In this document: positions 16,772 to 24,853 of the stretch, piece by piece
How the letters are laid out: every line of letters begins with the position of its first letter
Numbering within the stretch: the stretch's first letter is position 1
NCBI GenBank assembly: GCA_002336105.1
Contig: DDEQ01000034.1
Span: 1-64,000, forward strand
From: Chthonomonas sp. UBA1950
GTDB taxonomy: Bacteria; Armatimonadota; Fimbriimonadia; Fimbriimonadales; Fimbriimonadaceae
Direction: 5' to 3'
DNA: 64,000 bases
The notes under the pieces: model-generated
Database searches by the model: none
What the model was told of the DNA's origin: nothing
Seen by the model: the letters and a program-made list of their open reading frames with translations, nothing else
Position numbers and translations under genes: made by a program

Positions 16772-17302
16772 ATGCCTGGGATGAAGTCACTCGTTTTACC
16801 GTTGCTCGGCGCACTGACACTCACAACTGTCTGCAATGCCGAAGGACTAAGTATTCCTCCGCTCGGCGTTCGAGCCGGCGTCTATTTACCGCAATCCACC
16901 GTCGTTAAAGATGCATTTGGTTCATCGCTATTGCAAGTTGGCCTCGGGCTCGCAAGCGGTTCCAGACCCTCCGACGGGTCCATCACTCCGACGATCAACT
17001 TTATCGGGGCTAACAAGAATGGAAACCGCTTCTTATTGGTGCCAGTGATGCTTGGATACGAAAAGCACCTGGGTGGTTCCGGCGAAAACACCGTTTTCTA
17101 CACTCGGTTTTCCGTCGGAGCAGCCTATTACGATTACTCCATCTACGGAGTTTCGGCGTCTAAAGTCAATACAGCTGGAGCTGTCGAACTTGGCGTTTTG
17201 CTGAACAAGAGGCTGCAACTTTCCGTTGCTTACAACGCCTTTCAAAAGTCGGACAATATCGACTTTAACGGCATCAGTGCGTCGATTGGCCTAAAGTTCT
17301 GA
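16772..17302 (+). CDS. Small exported beta-barrel-like protein (paralogue of 14760-15293)
   Basis: A 176-residue protein with a signal peptide (LVLPLLGALTLTTVCNA), amphipathic strands and a C-terminal Phe (ASIGLKF). It shares the N-terminal segment RAGVYLP-DAFGSSLL with the protein at 14760-15293. The frame begins immediately after the creatininase-like stop; ATG 16772 or 16781 are equally possible starts. The placement in the outer membrane is inference from strand pattern and the terminal aromatic residue. Function unknown. Confidence 0.68.
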   Translation: MPGMKSLVLPLLGALTLTTVCNAEGLSIPPLGVRAGVYLPQSTVVKDAFGSSLLQVGLGLASGSRPSDGSITPTINFIGANKNGNRFLLVPVMLGYEKHLGGSGENTVFYTRFSVGAAYYDYSIYGVSASKVNTAGAVELGVLLNKRLQLSVAYNAFQKSDNIDFNGISASIGLKF

Positions 17303-17334
17303 AAATGTAGAAGCTATTCGAAAGGTTAAATCGT

Positions 17335-18549
17335 ATGAATTACTGCCATTGGAGGCAACTCTTGTCGGCCAGGATGGCCACCTCCTCCTCTGCTCTTCCT
17401 CGATTAAGCCTTTCGATTGTTCTCGGCGGAGTTCTAGTTGCCACACTGATCGGTTGCGCCAAGAAAGAGGCAACGAAACCGACCGGGCAACTCATCAGGA
17501 TGACACGTGTCCAAAAACATCCTGCTGTCACTCCACCTCAGTTCAAAAAGCCTCCTCATGTTAAAGGCATCTATGTCACTGCCTGGTCTGCAGGCAGCAA
17601 ATCAAAACTCGCCAAGCTAATTGGTCTCATTGAGAGAACAGAACTCAATGCCGTCGTCATCGACATTCGTGATGCCGGTCAAATGTATTTCCCAACCGGT
17701 ATAAAGCTAGCAGATGCGGCTGTCGGAAAACGATTTATTGCGGTTCGAAAACCCAAAGATCTCCTCAAACAACTCGCCGAGCATCAGATTTGGCCGATAG
17801 CGCGAATAGCTTGTTTTCGCGATGATTACCTGCCCAAAATCCATCCCGAATTGGCTGTTCAAACCTCCGAGGGCAAGGTATGGAAAGACGCAGGTGGACA
17901 TACTTGGTTGAATCCGTACGACAAGCGCAACTGGCAATACCTCCACGGAATTGTCGACTACGCTCTGAGACTAGGATTTCCTGAAGTTCAACTGGACTAT
18001 GTTCGATTCCCCAGCGAAGGAGCAGCCAAAACTCAAGTCTTCCCCACCAGATCAACGTTCGGAGAATCCAACGTCAAACCTGAGGACGTCATCTTTGCAT
18101 TCTCTAAGAGCGTGGTGCAAAGAATCAAAAAATACAAGGCTCTCAGTTCGGCTGATATATTTGGCATCATCTCAAGCTCAAAGAAAGACGAAGGAATCGG
18201 TCAATCTCTCGAAAAGATAGCTGCACCGTACGATGTCGTCTCGCCAATGATTTACCCGTCACACTTTGCCAGAGGTGAATACGGGATTGCTGATCCAAAC
18301 AACTCGCCTTCCGCGATTATTTCCAAATCACTTGCTGACTATAAGAAACGCATTCCGAAGAAGAACATTCGACCATGGTTGCAAGATTTTTCTCTTTTTG
18401 GGGTGAAATATGATGCCAAGATGGTGAGAGCGCAGATTGATTCTGTACAAAAAGCTGGATACAAAGAGTGGCTTTTGTGGAATGCGTCAAGCACTTACAC
18501 GGAAACTGCGTTAAGAAAAAAGCCTACGTCTGATAAAGTGCTTCATTAA
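17335..18549 (+). CDS. Lipoprotein of the DUF4015 putative glycoside hydrolase family
   Basis: A 404-residue protein. A lipobox (VATLIGC, Cys near residue 42) indicates a lipoprotein. From residue ~75 it matches DUF4015: HVKGIYVTAWSAGS, LNAVVIDIRDAGQMYF, WPIARIACFRDDYL, WLNPYDKRNWQYL, FPEVQLDYVRFPS and DVVSPMIYPSHF. The family is predicted to be a TIM-barrel glycosidase related to GH13-type folds; the substrate is unknown. The start ATG 17335 has AAAGG nine bases upstream; ATG 17374 is an alternative that still leaves a signal peptide. Confidence 0.88.
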   Translation: MNYCHWRQLLSARMATSSSALPRLSLSIVLGGVLVATLIGCAKKEATKPTGQLIRMTRVQKHPAVTPPQFKKPPHVKGIYVTAWSAGSKSKLAKLIGLIERTELNAVVIDIRDAGQMYFPTGIKLADAAVGKRFIAVRKPKDLLKQLAEHQIWPIARIACFRDDYLPKIHPELAVQTSEGKVWKDAGGHTWLNPYDKRNWQYLHGIVDYALRLGFPEVQLDYVRFPSEGAAKTQVFPTRSTFGESNVKPEDVIFAFSKSVVQRIKKYKALSSADIFGIISSSKKDEGIGQSLEKIAAPYDVVSPMIYPSHFARGEYGIADPNNSPSAIISKSLADYKKRIPKKNIRPWLQDFSLFGVKYDAKMVRAQIDSVQKAGYKEWLLWNASSTYTETALRKKPTSDKVLH

Positions 18550-18619
18550 GTTTCATAACTGAATGATAATATCTTGCGAGTAGATTTCTGGACACATCAA
18601 GTTATTGTTAGTGAATGAT

Positions 18620-19513
18620 ATGCGCTCTCGTGCCTTTACGCTCATCGAATTGTTAGTTGTGATCGCGATCATCGCGATCTTAGCCGCCATCTTGTTTCCA
18701 GTATTCGCTCAAGCAAAAGAAGCAGCCAAACGAGCTCAATCTCTTTCAAATGTAAAGCAGCTGACGACAGCGATGCATCTGTATTCCCAGGATTACGACG
18801 ATATGTCGCCATCCACATATAGCTACCCAGACGACACCTCCGTCGATATTTATCAAACCCTTCAACCCTATATCAAAAACATGGAGATCTTCTTTTCTCC
18901 AGTTTGGCAGTACCGCAATTCAACCGGTTGCCCGAACAACAGCACCCCAGCAGGGCAATTCGTCCCAAGCGAAACAACTCGTTGTTTAGGTTATGGATAC
19001 AACTGGGGATTTGGAGTTTGGGCTGGCGGAGCACTAGTCGATTTTCAACGAACGTGGACTGACTCAAACGGTAATACGGGGTGGGTTCTTCCTGGTGTTA
19101 GCCTAACGGCAGCTGAAAATCCTGCAGAACTAGGCGCATTCGGCGATACCTACAACGGACGCAGATACACGATCAGCGCAGTGGGTTCGATTGGAACTTA
19201 CTATGATGGTGCGGAACGAAACAGTAGCCTGAGACATGGTGGAAACTTAAACTATTCATTTGTAGATGGTCATGCGAAGTCTATGAAGGTGCAAGGCTAC
19301 ACAATGCCGCTTGGCCAAACACCAAAAGGGCGAAATTACATCATTGTCCCAAGCGATACAAGCAAGATCTCCAAGCTTTACTGCCTATCTGACTCAACTG
19401 AAGTGAAACCTAACCAGCTTCTTGGTTCTCTTCCGCCGTCTCTCGGTTGCAAGCAGTTTATTGATTTAGCGCTGTCCGGTGCTTTCGTTCCGCTAACAAG
19501 ATGGCCGAACTAG
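18620..19513 (+). CDS. Pilin-like protein with class III signal and H-X9-DG motif
   Basis: A 297-residue protein beginning MRSRA then FTLIELLVVIAIIAILAAIL, the prepilin motif, followed by QAKEAAKRAQSLSNVKQL. The C-terminal part has RHGGNLNYSFVDGHAK, the H-X9-DG motif. Its first 50 residues are nearly identical in style to those of the pilin-like protein at 8785-9483, but the rest diverges and there is no riboswitch. The start is uncertain (ATG 18620, GTG 18611 or TTG 18605). A role in surface filaments or secretion is inferred from the signal only. Confidence 0.85.
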   Translation: MRSRAFTLIELLVVIAIIAILAAILFPVFAQAKEAAKRAQSLSNVKQLTTAMHLYSQDYDDMSPSTYSYPDDTSVDIYQTLQPYIKNMEIFFSPVWQYRNSTGCPNNSTPAGQFVPSETTRCLGYGYNWGFGVWAGGALVDFQRTWTDSNGNTGWVLPGVSLTAAENPAELGAFGDTYNGRRYTISAVGSIGTYYDGAERNSSLRHGGNLNYSFVDGHAKSMKVQGYTMPLGQTPKGRNYIIVPSDTSKISKLYCLSDSTEVKPNQLLGSLPPSLGCKQFIDLALSGAFVPLTRWPN

Positions 19514-19681
19514 AGGAACTTCGGTATCGTATGATTCGTCGGATCAATGGAAGCCAATGGCGTTACGCTCTTTCCTGCTCCCTATTTGGGGTAGGTTGAC
19601 TATAGATCAAAGGAAAGTTAGCCTCAAAAAGCTAATCCCCTGCGATAATTGGCCAACAATTATGCCGAAAGTCAGGTTTTC

Positions 19682-19708
19682 TTGCGAGGTGGAAATAACC
19701 ACTCGCAA
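19682..19708 (+). promoter_or_regulatory. Hairpin in the infC leader
   Basis: TTGCGAG-G-TGG pairs with CCACTCGCAA, a 10-bp stem with one bulged G and a six-base loop, 62 bases upstream of the infC start. infC-rpmI-rplT leaders are often regulated by L20 in other phyla, so this is a candidate regulatory structure. The remainder of 19514-19756 holds a short open frame that I do not believe and TATACT at 19727-19732. Confidence 0.4.
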
Positions 19709-19756
19709 CTCTCAAGAAGGCCGCGATATACTAGATAATCTGTGCTACGTTGCACT

Positions 19757-19763
19757 GAGGTGA
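19757..19763 (+). promoter_or_regulatory. Ribosome binding site that sets the AUU start of infC
   Basis: GAGGTGA, complementary to the 16S anti-Shine-Dalgarno, lies six to seven bases before ATT 19770. The TGA within it (19761-19763) is an in-frame stop that closes the infC frame upstream, leaving no ATG, GTG or TTG before the conserved IF3 N-domain. Confidence 0.75.
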
Positions 19764-19769
19764 ACAAAG

Positions 19770-20456
19770 ATTCCAGGATTCAGAAGACCACCACGCCCCG
19801 AACCGGGCCCAGAAATTAACCAACGCGTTTTAAAGTACCGCGATGTTCGCGTAATAGGAAGCGATGGTTCCCAGTTGGGAATCATGCAAAGTCGGCAGGC
19901 CTTGTCTCTTGCCAAAGAGGAAGGGCTTGATCTTGTTTTAGTCAGCTCTACAGCTGCTCCTCCCGTCGTCAAAATCATCGACTACGGCAAGCATAAGTAC
20001 CTCGAAGGGAAACAAGGCAAAGATAAGAAGAGCAAACAGCAAGATATAAAGGGTATAAAGATTAGCCCCCGAATTGCGGAGCACGACTTACAGACGAATA
20101 TCAACAAAGCGCGACAGTTCCTTGAGGACGGCGATAAGGTGAAGGTCACCTGTATGTTCAAGGCGAGAGAAATCACTCACCCTGAACTCGGTAGAAAGAA
20201 GTTGGAAGTGTTCGCAGAAGCGGTCATCGATCTCGGTGCCGTGGAAAGGGTGCCAACACTCGATGGTCGCATGATGAATATGGTAATTTTGCCAAAACCT
20301 CAAGCGACAGCAAAGAAGAAAGATGCCAAAGGTCAAGACAAACAAAACGGCGGTCAAGCGGTTCAAGATCACGGGAACCGGGAAGATCACGCGGCGCAAG
20401 TCTCACAACAACCACCAGTTCCTGCACAAGAACTCAGCGCGGAAGCGACGTCTTGA
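19770..20456 (+). CDS. infC: Translation initiation factor IF-3, AUU start, extended C-terminus
   Basis: A 228-residue IF3. The conserved N-domain begins EINQRVLKYRDVRVIGSDGS, continues LGIMQSRQALSLA and the linker/C-domain follows (PPVVKIIDYGK, IKISPRIAEHDLQTN, ELGRKKLEVF). IF3 prevents premature subunit joining and checks start codons. The only start that keeps the N-domain is ATT 19770; AUU is the known, autoregulatory start of infC in Escherichia coli. The last ~45 residues (Gln/Asp/Gly-rich, low complexity) are an extension beyond ordinary IF3 and are encoded over the beginning of rpmI in another frame. First gene of infC-rpmI-rplT. Confidence 0.95.
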   Translation: MPGFRRPPRPEPGPEINQRVLKYRDVRVIGSDGSQLGIMQSRQALSLAKEEGLDLVLVSSTAAPPVVKIIDYGKHKYLEGKQGKDKKSKQQDIKGIKISPRIAEHDLQTNINKARQFLEDGDKVKVTCMFKAREITHPELGRKKLEVFAEAVIDLGAVERVPTLDGRMMNMVILPKPQATAKKKDAKGQDKQNGGQAVQDHGNREDHAAQVSQQPPVPAQELSAEATS

Positions 20457-20625
20457 GCTTGAGCCGGTAGTGTTCCAGGGTGAGCAGAAGCGCATGCGCA
20501 GGCTGTTGGTCCTTCCGCAGGTCAAGAAAGCTTCGGCTTATGACGCGGAAGCCACCAAAGCAGCCCGTGCAGAGAAAGGTGCAGCTGAGCGAGCAAAGCT
20601 CGTGGCCACCCTTCGCGGAGCTTAA
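20323..20625 (+). CDS. rpmI: Ribosomal protein bL35, long form
   Basis: The N-terminal 60 residues are bL35: MPKVKTNKTAVKRFKITGTG, then KITRRKSHNNHQFLHKNSARKRR. The protein is 100 residues, about 35 longer than typical bL35, with an Ala/Lys/Glu-rich C-terminal tail. Its ATG lies 134 bases before the infC stop, in the +1 frame relative to infC, so the first 44 codons overlap. It is a component of the large ribosomal subunit. No strong Shine-Dalgarno is visible (AAGAAG nearby), consistent with coupling to infC translation. Confidence 0.95.
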   Translation: MPKVKTNKTAVKRFKITGTGKITRRKSHNNHQFLHKNSARKRRLELEPVVFQGEQKRMRRLLVLPQVKKASAYDAEATKAARAEKGAAERAKLVATLRGA

Positions 20626-20731
20626 GGACTAGAGCCTATCGTCATTGGCGGATCGTGGTCCGCCAAACCTCTACCGCTACCGCCATTTGGCTGGGAACCG
20701 GTTAGACCCGAGAAAACGAGGAGAAATTCAC

Positions 20732-21088
20732 ATGGCACGCGTCAAACGCGGCATAATGCGCCACAAGCGCCACAAGAAGGTATTAGAAAGCGCTTCCGGT
20801 TATTTCGGAAGAAAGAAGAACGTTTTCAAAAGAGCTAACGAGCAAGTTCTGAAGTCCGGACAGTATGCGTTCCGCGACCGAAGAGCACGAAAGCGCGACT
20901 TCCGAAAGCTCTGGATCGTTCGTATCACTGCTGCTTGCACTGAGTGCGACATCAAGTACTCTCAGTTCATCTATGGTTTGACCCAGCAGGGCATCACCGT
21001 TAACCGAAAGATGCTCAGCGAATTGGCAATCGCCGATATGCCTGCATTCAAGGCTATCGTCGAGCAAGCTAAAGCCGGTCTTGCCTAA
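20732..21088 (+). CDS. rplT: Ribosomal protein bL20
   Basis: A 118-residue protein of standard length: ARVKRGIMRHKRHKKVLESA, then GYFGRKKNVFKRANEQVLKS and AYRDRR-like AFRDRRARKRDFRKLWI. It binds 23S rRNA early in 50S assembly and in many bacteria represses its own operon. The start ATG 20732 is preceded by GAGGAG; the open frame extends upstream but without bL20 similarity. It is the last gene of the infC-rpmI-rplT operon, with a stem-loop downstream. Confidence 0.98.
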   Translation: MARVKRGIMRHKRHKKVLESASGYFGRKKNVFKRANEQVLKSGQYAFRDRRARKRDFRKLWIVRITAACTECDIKYSQFIYGLTQQGITVNRKMLSELAIADMPAFKAIVEQAKAGLA

Positions 21089-21112
21089 AAGGTAGATAAA
21101 TTCTTAAATTGA

Positions 21113-21153
21113 AATAGTGAAGGCTGACTCTTTCGGGGCCAGCCTTTGCTATT
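21113..21153 (+). terminator. Stem-loop terminator after rplT
   Basis: AATAG-TGAAGGCTG pairs with CAGCCTTTG-CTATT, giving a long interrupted stem 25 bases after the rplT stop. The U tract is short. The following 21154-21371 contains no gene that I recognise. Confidence 0.7.
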
Positions 21154-21371
21154 TATCAGTCTTCAAAATATTGCAAAGACAGGGTTAATATGTCGCAAAT
21201 ACGGAAATCCGTTTCCACTTTTCGCCCTAGCACTTTTTGGATTTACGACTCGCAAAATCGCAGAGTTAGGGTCAGTGGCATTCGGCCAAAATCAATCTCG
21301 TCAAATTTCATACGGCATGAGGATTGAGCTTCAAACCTCTTCGATCTTACGATGCTGGTCATAATCAATTC

Positions 21372-22040
21372 ATGCGTTCAGTGGTTCTTTTGTCTGGCGG
21401 GCTAGATTCCGCAACCTGCCTCGCGATCGCCAAGGCAGATGGAACAGAGCCCTATGCGCTTACTGTTCTGTATGGACAACGCCATGCTGTTGAAATCGAA
21501 GCGTCAAAGAAGGTGGCAAATTCCCTTGGCGCGATCGAACACAAATTCGTTTCCGTCGAACTCAGTGCGATTGGCGGGTCGGCACTGACAGCGGATATTG
21601 ATGTTCCGAAAGACAGAGATGAGTCGCAAATGACCGACATCCCGGTCACCTATGTTCCAGCGCGAAACACTGTCATGCTGTCTTTAGCCTTGGGCTATGC
21701 CGAGGTGATCGGTGCGGAAGCAATTTATGCCGGGGTCAATGCTCTTGATTACAGCGGTTATCCAGATTGCCGACCGGAATACATCGCCGCCTTTCAAGCC
21801 GTTGCTAAATTGGCCACGAAAGCAGGGGTAGAGGGAAAGCCTATCGAAATCCGAACTCCTCTCATCATGCTTACGAAGGCGCAAATCATCGAGAAAGGAC
21901 TCTCTCTTGGAGTCGATTACGGAATCACACACTCGTGCTATGACCCAGTCGATGGCCGAGCGTGCGGGCATTGCGATTCGTGTCTCATTAGGCTAAAGGC
22001 TTTCGAATCGTTAGGGCTCACAGATCCAGTTCTAGGCTAG
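21372..22040 (+). CDS. queC: 7-cyano-7-deazaguanine synthase
   Basis: A 222-residue QueC. The PP-loop SGGLDSATCL is at residues ~8-17, followed by LYGQRHAVEIEA, TYVPARNTVMLSLALGYAE and the zinc site with C-x(n)-CGHCDSC near the end. It converts 7-carboxy-7-deazaguanine to preQ0 with ATP and ammonia, in queuosine or other deazapurine synthesis. Start ATG 21372 keeps the strand that carries the PP-loop; CATAAT ends six bases upstream, compatible with a leaderless message. No other queuosine gene and no preQ1 riboswitch were seen nearby. Confidence 0.97.
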   Translation: MRSVVLLSGGLDSATCLAIAKADGTEPYALTVLYGQRHAVEIEASKKVANSLGAIEHKFVSVELSAIGGSALTADIDVPKDRDESQMTDIPVTYVPARNTVMLSLALGYAEVIGAEAIYAGVNALDYSGYPDCRPEYIAAFQAVAKLATKAGVEGKPIEIRTPLIMLTKAQIIEKGLSLGVDYGITHSCYDPVDGRACGHCDSCLIRLKAFESLGLTDPVLG

Positions 22041-22046
22041 ATCAAC

Positions 22047-22247
22047 CTAGGCGGCTTCATCGATTTCCCAAAATCCTTTAGCGGGTTCTGCCGTTTGCAT
22101 GTCCCAGTTATCGCAATCTAAGCGGCGGCAATGGATCATTCTCTGCACCGTTCCATTCTCGGCCTCAACGTCAGCGATTTCCGCGAAGCGGCACTCGAAG
22201 CACATCTCCGGTTCCAAAAGCTTGACGATTTTAAGTTCCCTGGCCAT
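22047..22247 (-). CDS. Small four-cysteine protein, probable zinc binder
   Basis: A 66-residue protein with CFEC near residue 16 and two further cysteines (MIHCRRLDCDNW), a spacing that could bind zinc. GAGG lies six bases before ATG 22247; a GTG at 22259 would add four residues and put the ribosome site inside the gene. It is convergent with queC, separated by six bases. No family recognised. Confidence 0.6.
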   Translation of the reverse strand: MARELKIVKLLEPEMCFECRFAEIADVEAENGTVQRMIHCRRLDCDNWDMQTAEPAKGFWEIDEAA

Positions 22248-22396
22248 CCTTTGCCTCACATCCGTGGCTGTTGCCGCCGCAGTAATTTATAATTCGGCAA
22301 TTACTCTTCTCACCAAGTTGATAGGAATACGGGGTTATCGAAAAGTTTTCATTTTGAACCTGAGAGCAAGCATAGACCGGCGATCTAGACTTCGCG

Positions 22397-22402
22397 TATT
22401 CT
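22397..22402 (+). promoter_or_regulatory. -10 box of leaderless gene 22410-22892
   Basis: TATTCT preceded by G, seven bases before GTG 22410, with no Shine-Dalgarno between. Confidence 0.45.
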
Positions 22403-22409
22403 TTGTCGC

Positions 22410-22892
22410 GTGGTAGAAAACGTCGAACCGCTCTTTCGGTCAACCGTCTACAAAGTGAACCGAGTGGTTCTTGCGAGGCTGGCGTCAGAAGAGTATTTTC
22501 GGCGTTTCTGGTGGATCGTTTTGCCGGCTCCAGTCGCCGGGGCCTTTTTGCTTGCGACAGGTGTTCAATCTCTACAAGCAATCGGAATGCTAGGCATTCT
22601 ATGGCCAACCTCAATACCTACCCGAGCCTTTTTCATTACATCAAAGTCAGGAAAACTTCTTGAACAAGGTGTCGCCGCAATTGTTGAAGCTGATGCCATC
22701 TACTTCACCACCGGCGAACACGGTTTTAAGCTCCATATCAGTTCGGTAAGGTCAATGAAGCGAAGGCACGGTTTCTTCGTGATTACTCTTCGAAAGTTCG
22801 AATTTGTGCCCATTCCAGTCTCAGCAATAGATAAACCTGAAGAGTTCGAGTCGTTCGTTTCAACTGAGCTAAGCAAGTTTCTTTCTGAATAA
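22410..22892 (+). CDS. Membrane protein with a YcxB-like C-terminal domain
   Basis: A 160-residue protein with two adjacent hydrophobic segments (FWWIVLPAPVAGAFLLATGV and AIGMLGILWPTSIP, residues ~32-70), then a cytoplasmic domain in which TSKSGKLLEQ, AIYFTTGEHGFKLHISSVRS and a FVPIPVSAID segment resemble the end of YcxB-like proteins. Function unknown. The GTG start is supported by TATTCT seven bases upstream. Confidence 0.55.
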   Translation: MVENVEPLFRSTVYKVNRVVLARLASEEYFRRFWWIVLPAPVAGAFLLATGVQSLQAIGMLGILWPTSIPTRAFFITSKSGKLLEQGVAAIVEADAIYFTTGEHGFKLHISSVRSMKRRHGFFVITLRKFEFVPIPVSAIDKPEEFESFVSTELSKFLSE

Positions 22893-23004
22893 TCAGCTAA
22901 CGAGGATTAGGCTTGTAGCAAAGATAAATCCTTAATATTGGCAATCCTGGTCAAAAACCTGATAGAATAGGAGGTTCGGCGCACCCTGCGCTTCGAGGAA
23001 CCCC

Positions 23005-24819
23005 TTGGCCAAAGCACTCGAGATTAAGCCTGAAGAAGAACTCGCACGGTCTTACGTAGACCGACTCATTCTGGAACAGCTAACGGAAATGGAATCTGCC
23101 GTTAAGCTGAGCGAACTAGCAGACCGACTATCTGATGAAGGTATCGGACTCGCGACCGTTCGTGCGTTGCTTGCAAGCAATCCAGACGTTTTTGCATACC
23201 ATGAGCGCAGATGGGTTCCAGCATCACGCATTCAAGCTTTTGGAAGACCTTTCGCGGAAGCACTCGCGTTAGTTCTCTACCGATACGGCGCTCCGATGAG
23301 CCTTGACTTGGTCATCGCTGAAGTTAGCCGAATCAGGAACGAAGACCCTGAGCTCGTCGCAGAAACTGTCGAGCGGATCGCGAAAAAGGATCCGCACTTC
23401 TTACTCACCAAGAATCAAGTTTCGCTGACCGCTTGGTCGTTCGTGGCAACCGACGAGCCTCACGCCCGAGCTCTTGCCCTCAACCAAGTCAGCGAAGAAG
23501 AATTCGAAACAGCCAAAGCAAAGCTTGCAGACATCGACTGGCGAAGTGAAACCGCGATTGCAGATGCGCTCGCCAAGATTGCTCCTATTCGACTAAAGAC
23601 TCTAGGCGCAGTTGCTTATTCGGTTCTCAATCCCCAGGATTCTAAGCGTGTCCTTCTGTACGACACCAACGAGTTCTTTGCCAAGGTGCTAGCAACTCCT
23701 GGATACATCATGGGCCCAGGCCAGGTCGTTCATGCAGAAGAAGATGCTAAGCGATGGATTTCGGCCACGGTTCGAGCCGCTGACAAGTTTGCTCCTTCCG
23801 TCGAAGTTGAAGACGCAGCTCCAATCGAGATCAAAACCGAGGACATCGATAGACTCGTCGCTAAAATTCTTAGTAACGAACAATCAACAACCTCCACTCG
23901 GCTACTTGAAGAGTTTTACGAGATCACCCCGAGCAACAAAACTTTCCCGGATGACCTCATCAACATTCACAAGGCGCTTAGCACAAGTTCGCAAGTACAG
24001 TGGGTCGTAGGTGACCGATACCGAAAAGCTGGCGATCTTCCTGAGTACATCGCGGAAGTCCCAGAGCCGTTCCAGTTTGTAACCGGCCTCCACGTTGATG
24101 AGGAAGGCGATCCGATCGACGTCGAACTAACTGACGAAGGTCTTTCGCAAACTCTCCGTAAGCTGTTGCAGCACCCGCTTGCAATGGACGTTCTTGACGA
24201 GGATATCCAACCAGCACCAAAGCAACACCCAGATAGTCTTCGGCTCGTTCTCAAGTCGATTCACCGAGAGTTGGGTACGTTCCCTCTCGCGCAGATTCCG
24301 ACCGGATGGCTTGATGCTAAACCAAACATTCAAGAACTGATTTTTGTTGATCCAAGTCTGCGAGAACTTCAGGTTTGGGTTAATCATGAGGCTCGCCTCA
24401 TGTATGGTCTTTTCGACTGGTGGTACGAGCAATCTATCGAAAGCGGAGCCGTCTTTACGATCACCAAGACAAACAAACAAAATGTTCTTGAGTTTTCGTG
24501 GATGGATCAACCAGACCCAGTTGTTTACATCTCAAGCCAGAGAATGGAAGAGTTGCGAAACATTGGCGTCGAAGGCGAAGACAAGAGCACGCTCGACCTA
24601 CTCATCCAGGTCATGCAGCATTGGCCGAAGGGCACCGATTACCTCACGCTACTTGCTGAGGCAAACGTTGTCCGCCGATGCAGTCGACGACTAGTCGCTT
24701 CAATCCTATCCAGCTATCAGTGCTTCTATCAGCGATCTGGTAGCCCGGTATGGCACTTTGACGCGAAGAAGGTCGAACTCGGCTTCGATAAAACGAAGAA
24801 GAAATTTATCAAGAAGTAA
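23005..24819 (+). CDS. Large winged-helix-repeat protein of unknown function
   Basis: A 604-residue soluble protein. The N-terminal ~65 residues look like a HARE-HTH/winged-helix unit (VKLSELADRLSDEGIGLATV, then AYHERRWVPASR), and a second, similar unit follows near residues 85-150 (APMSLDLVIAEVSRI). The remainder has long acidic stretches and a conserved-looking Trp-rich region (LFDWWYEQSIESG). It starts at TTG 23005 with GAGGAA upstream. It sits directly before rpsT. I do not recognise a full-length family; nucleic-acid binding is inferred from the helix-turn-helix pattern only. Confidence 0.6.
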   Translation: MAKALEIKPEEELARSYVDRLILEQLTEMESAVKLSELADRLSDEGIGLATVRALLASNPDVFAYHERRWVPASRIQAFGRPFAEALALVLYRYGAPMSLDLVIAEVSRIRNEDPELVAETVERIAKKDPHFLLTKNQVSLTAWSFVATDEPHARALALNQVSEEEFETAKAKLADIDWRSETAIADALAKIAPIRLKTLGAVAYSVLNPQDSKRVLLYDTNEFFAKVLATPGYIMGPGQVVHAEEDAKRWISATVRAADKFAPSVEVEDAAPIEIKTEDIDRLVAKILSNEQSTTSTRLLEEFYEITPSNKTFPDDLINIHKALSTSSQVQWVVGDRYRKAGDLPEYIAEVPEPFQFVTGLHVDEEGDPIDVELTDEGLSQTLRKLLQHPLAMDVLDEDIQPAPKQHPDSLRLVLKSIHRELGTFPLAQIPTGWLDAKPNIQELIFVDPSLRELQVWVNHEARLMYGLFDWWYEQSIESGAVFTITKTNKQNVLEFSWMDQPDPVVYISSQRMEELRNIGVEGEDKSTLDLLIQVMQHWPKGTDYLTLLAEANVVRRCSRRLVASILSSYQCFYQRSGSPVWHFDAKKVELGFDKTKKKFIKK

Positions 24820-24853
24820 CAAGGTATACTAGAAGGTCCAAGATTTCAGCACC

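Noticed and set aside
19557..19763. 68-codon plus-strand frame before infC
   Set aside because: It has no ribosome site, no family resemblance, and covers the likely leader hairpin; I treat it as noncoding leader.
21154..21371. Possible preQ1 riboswitch before queC
   Set aside because: The preQ1 consensus hairpin and A-rich tail are not present, and the gap shows only short unrelated stems.
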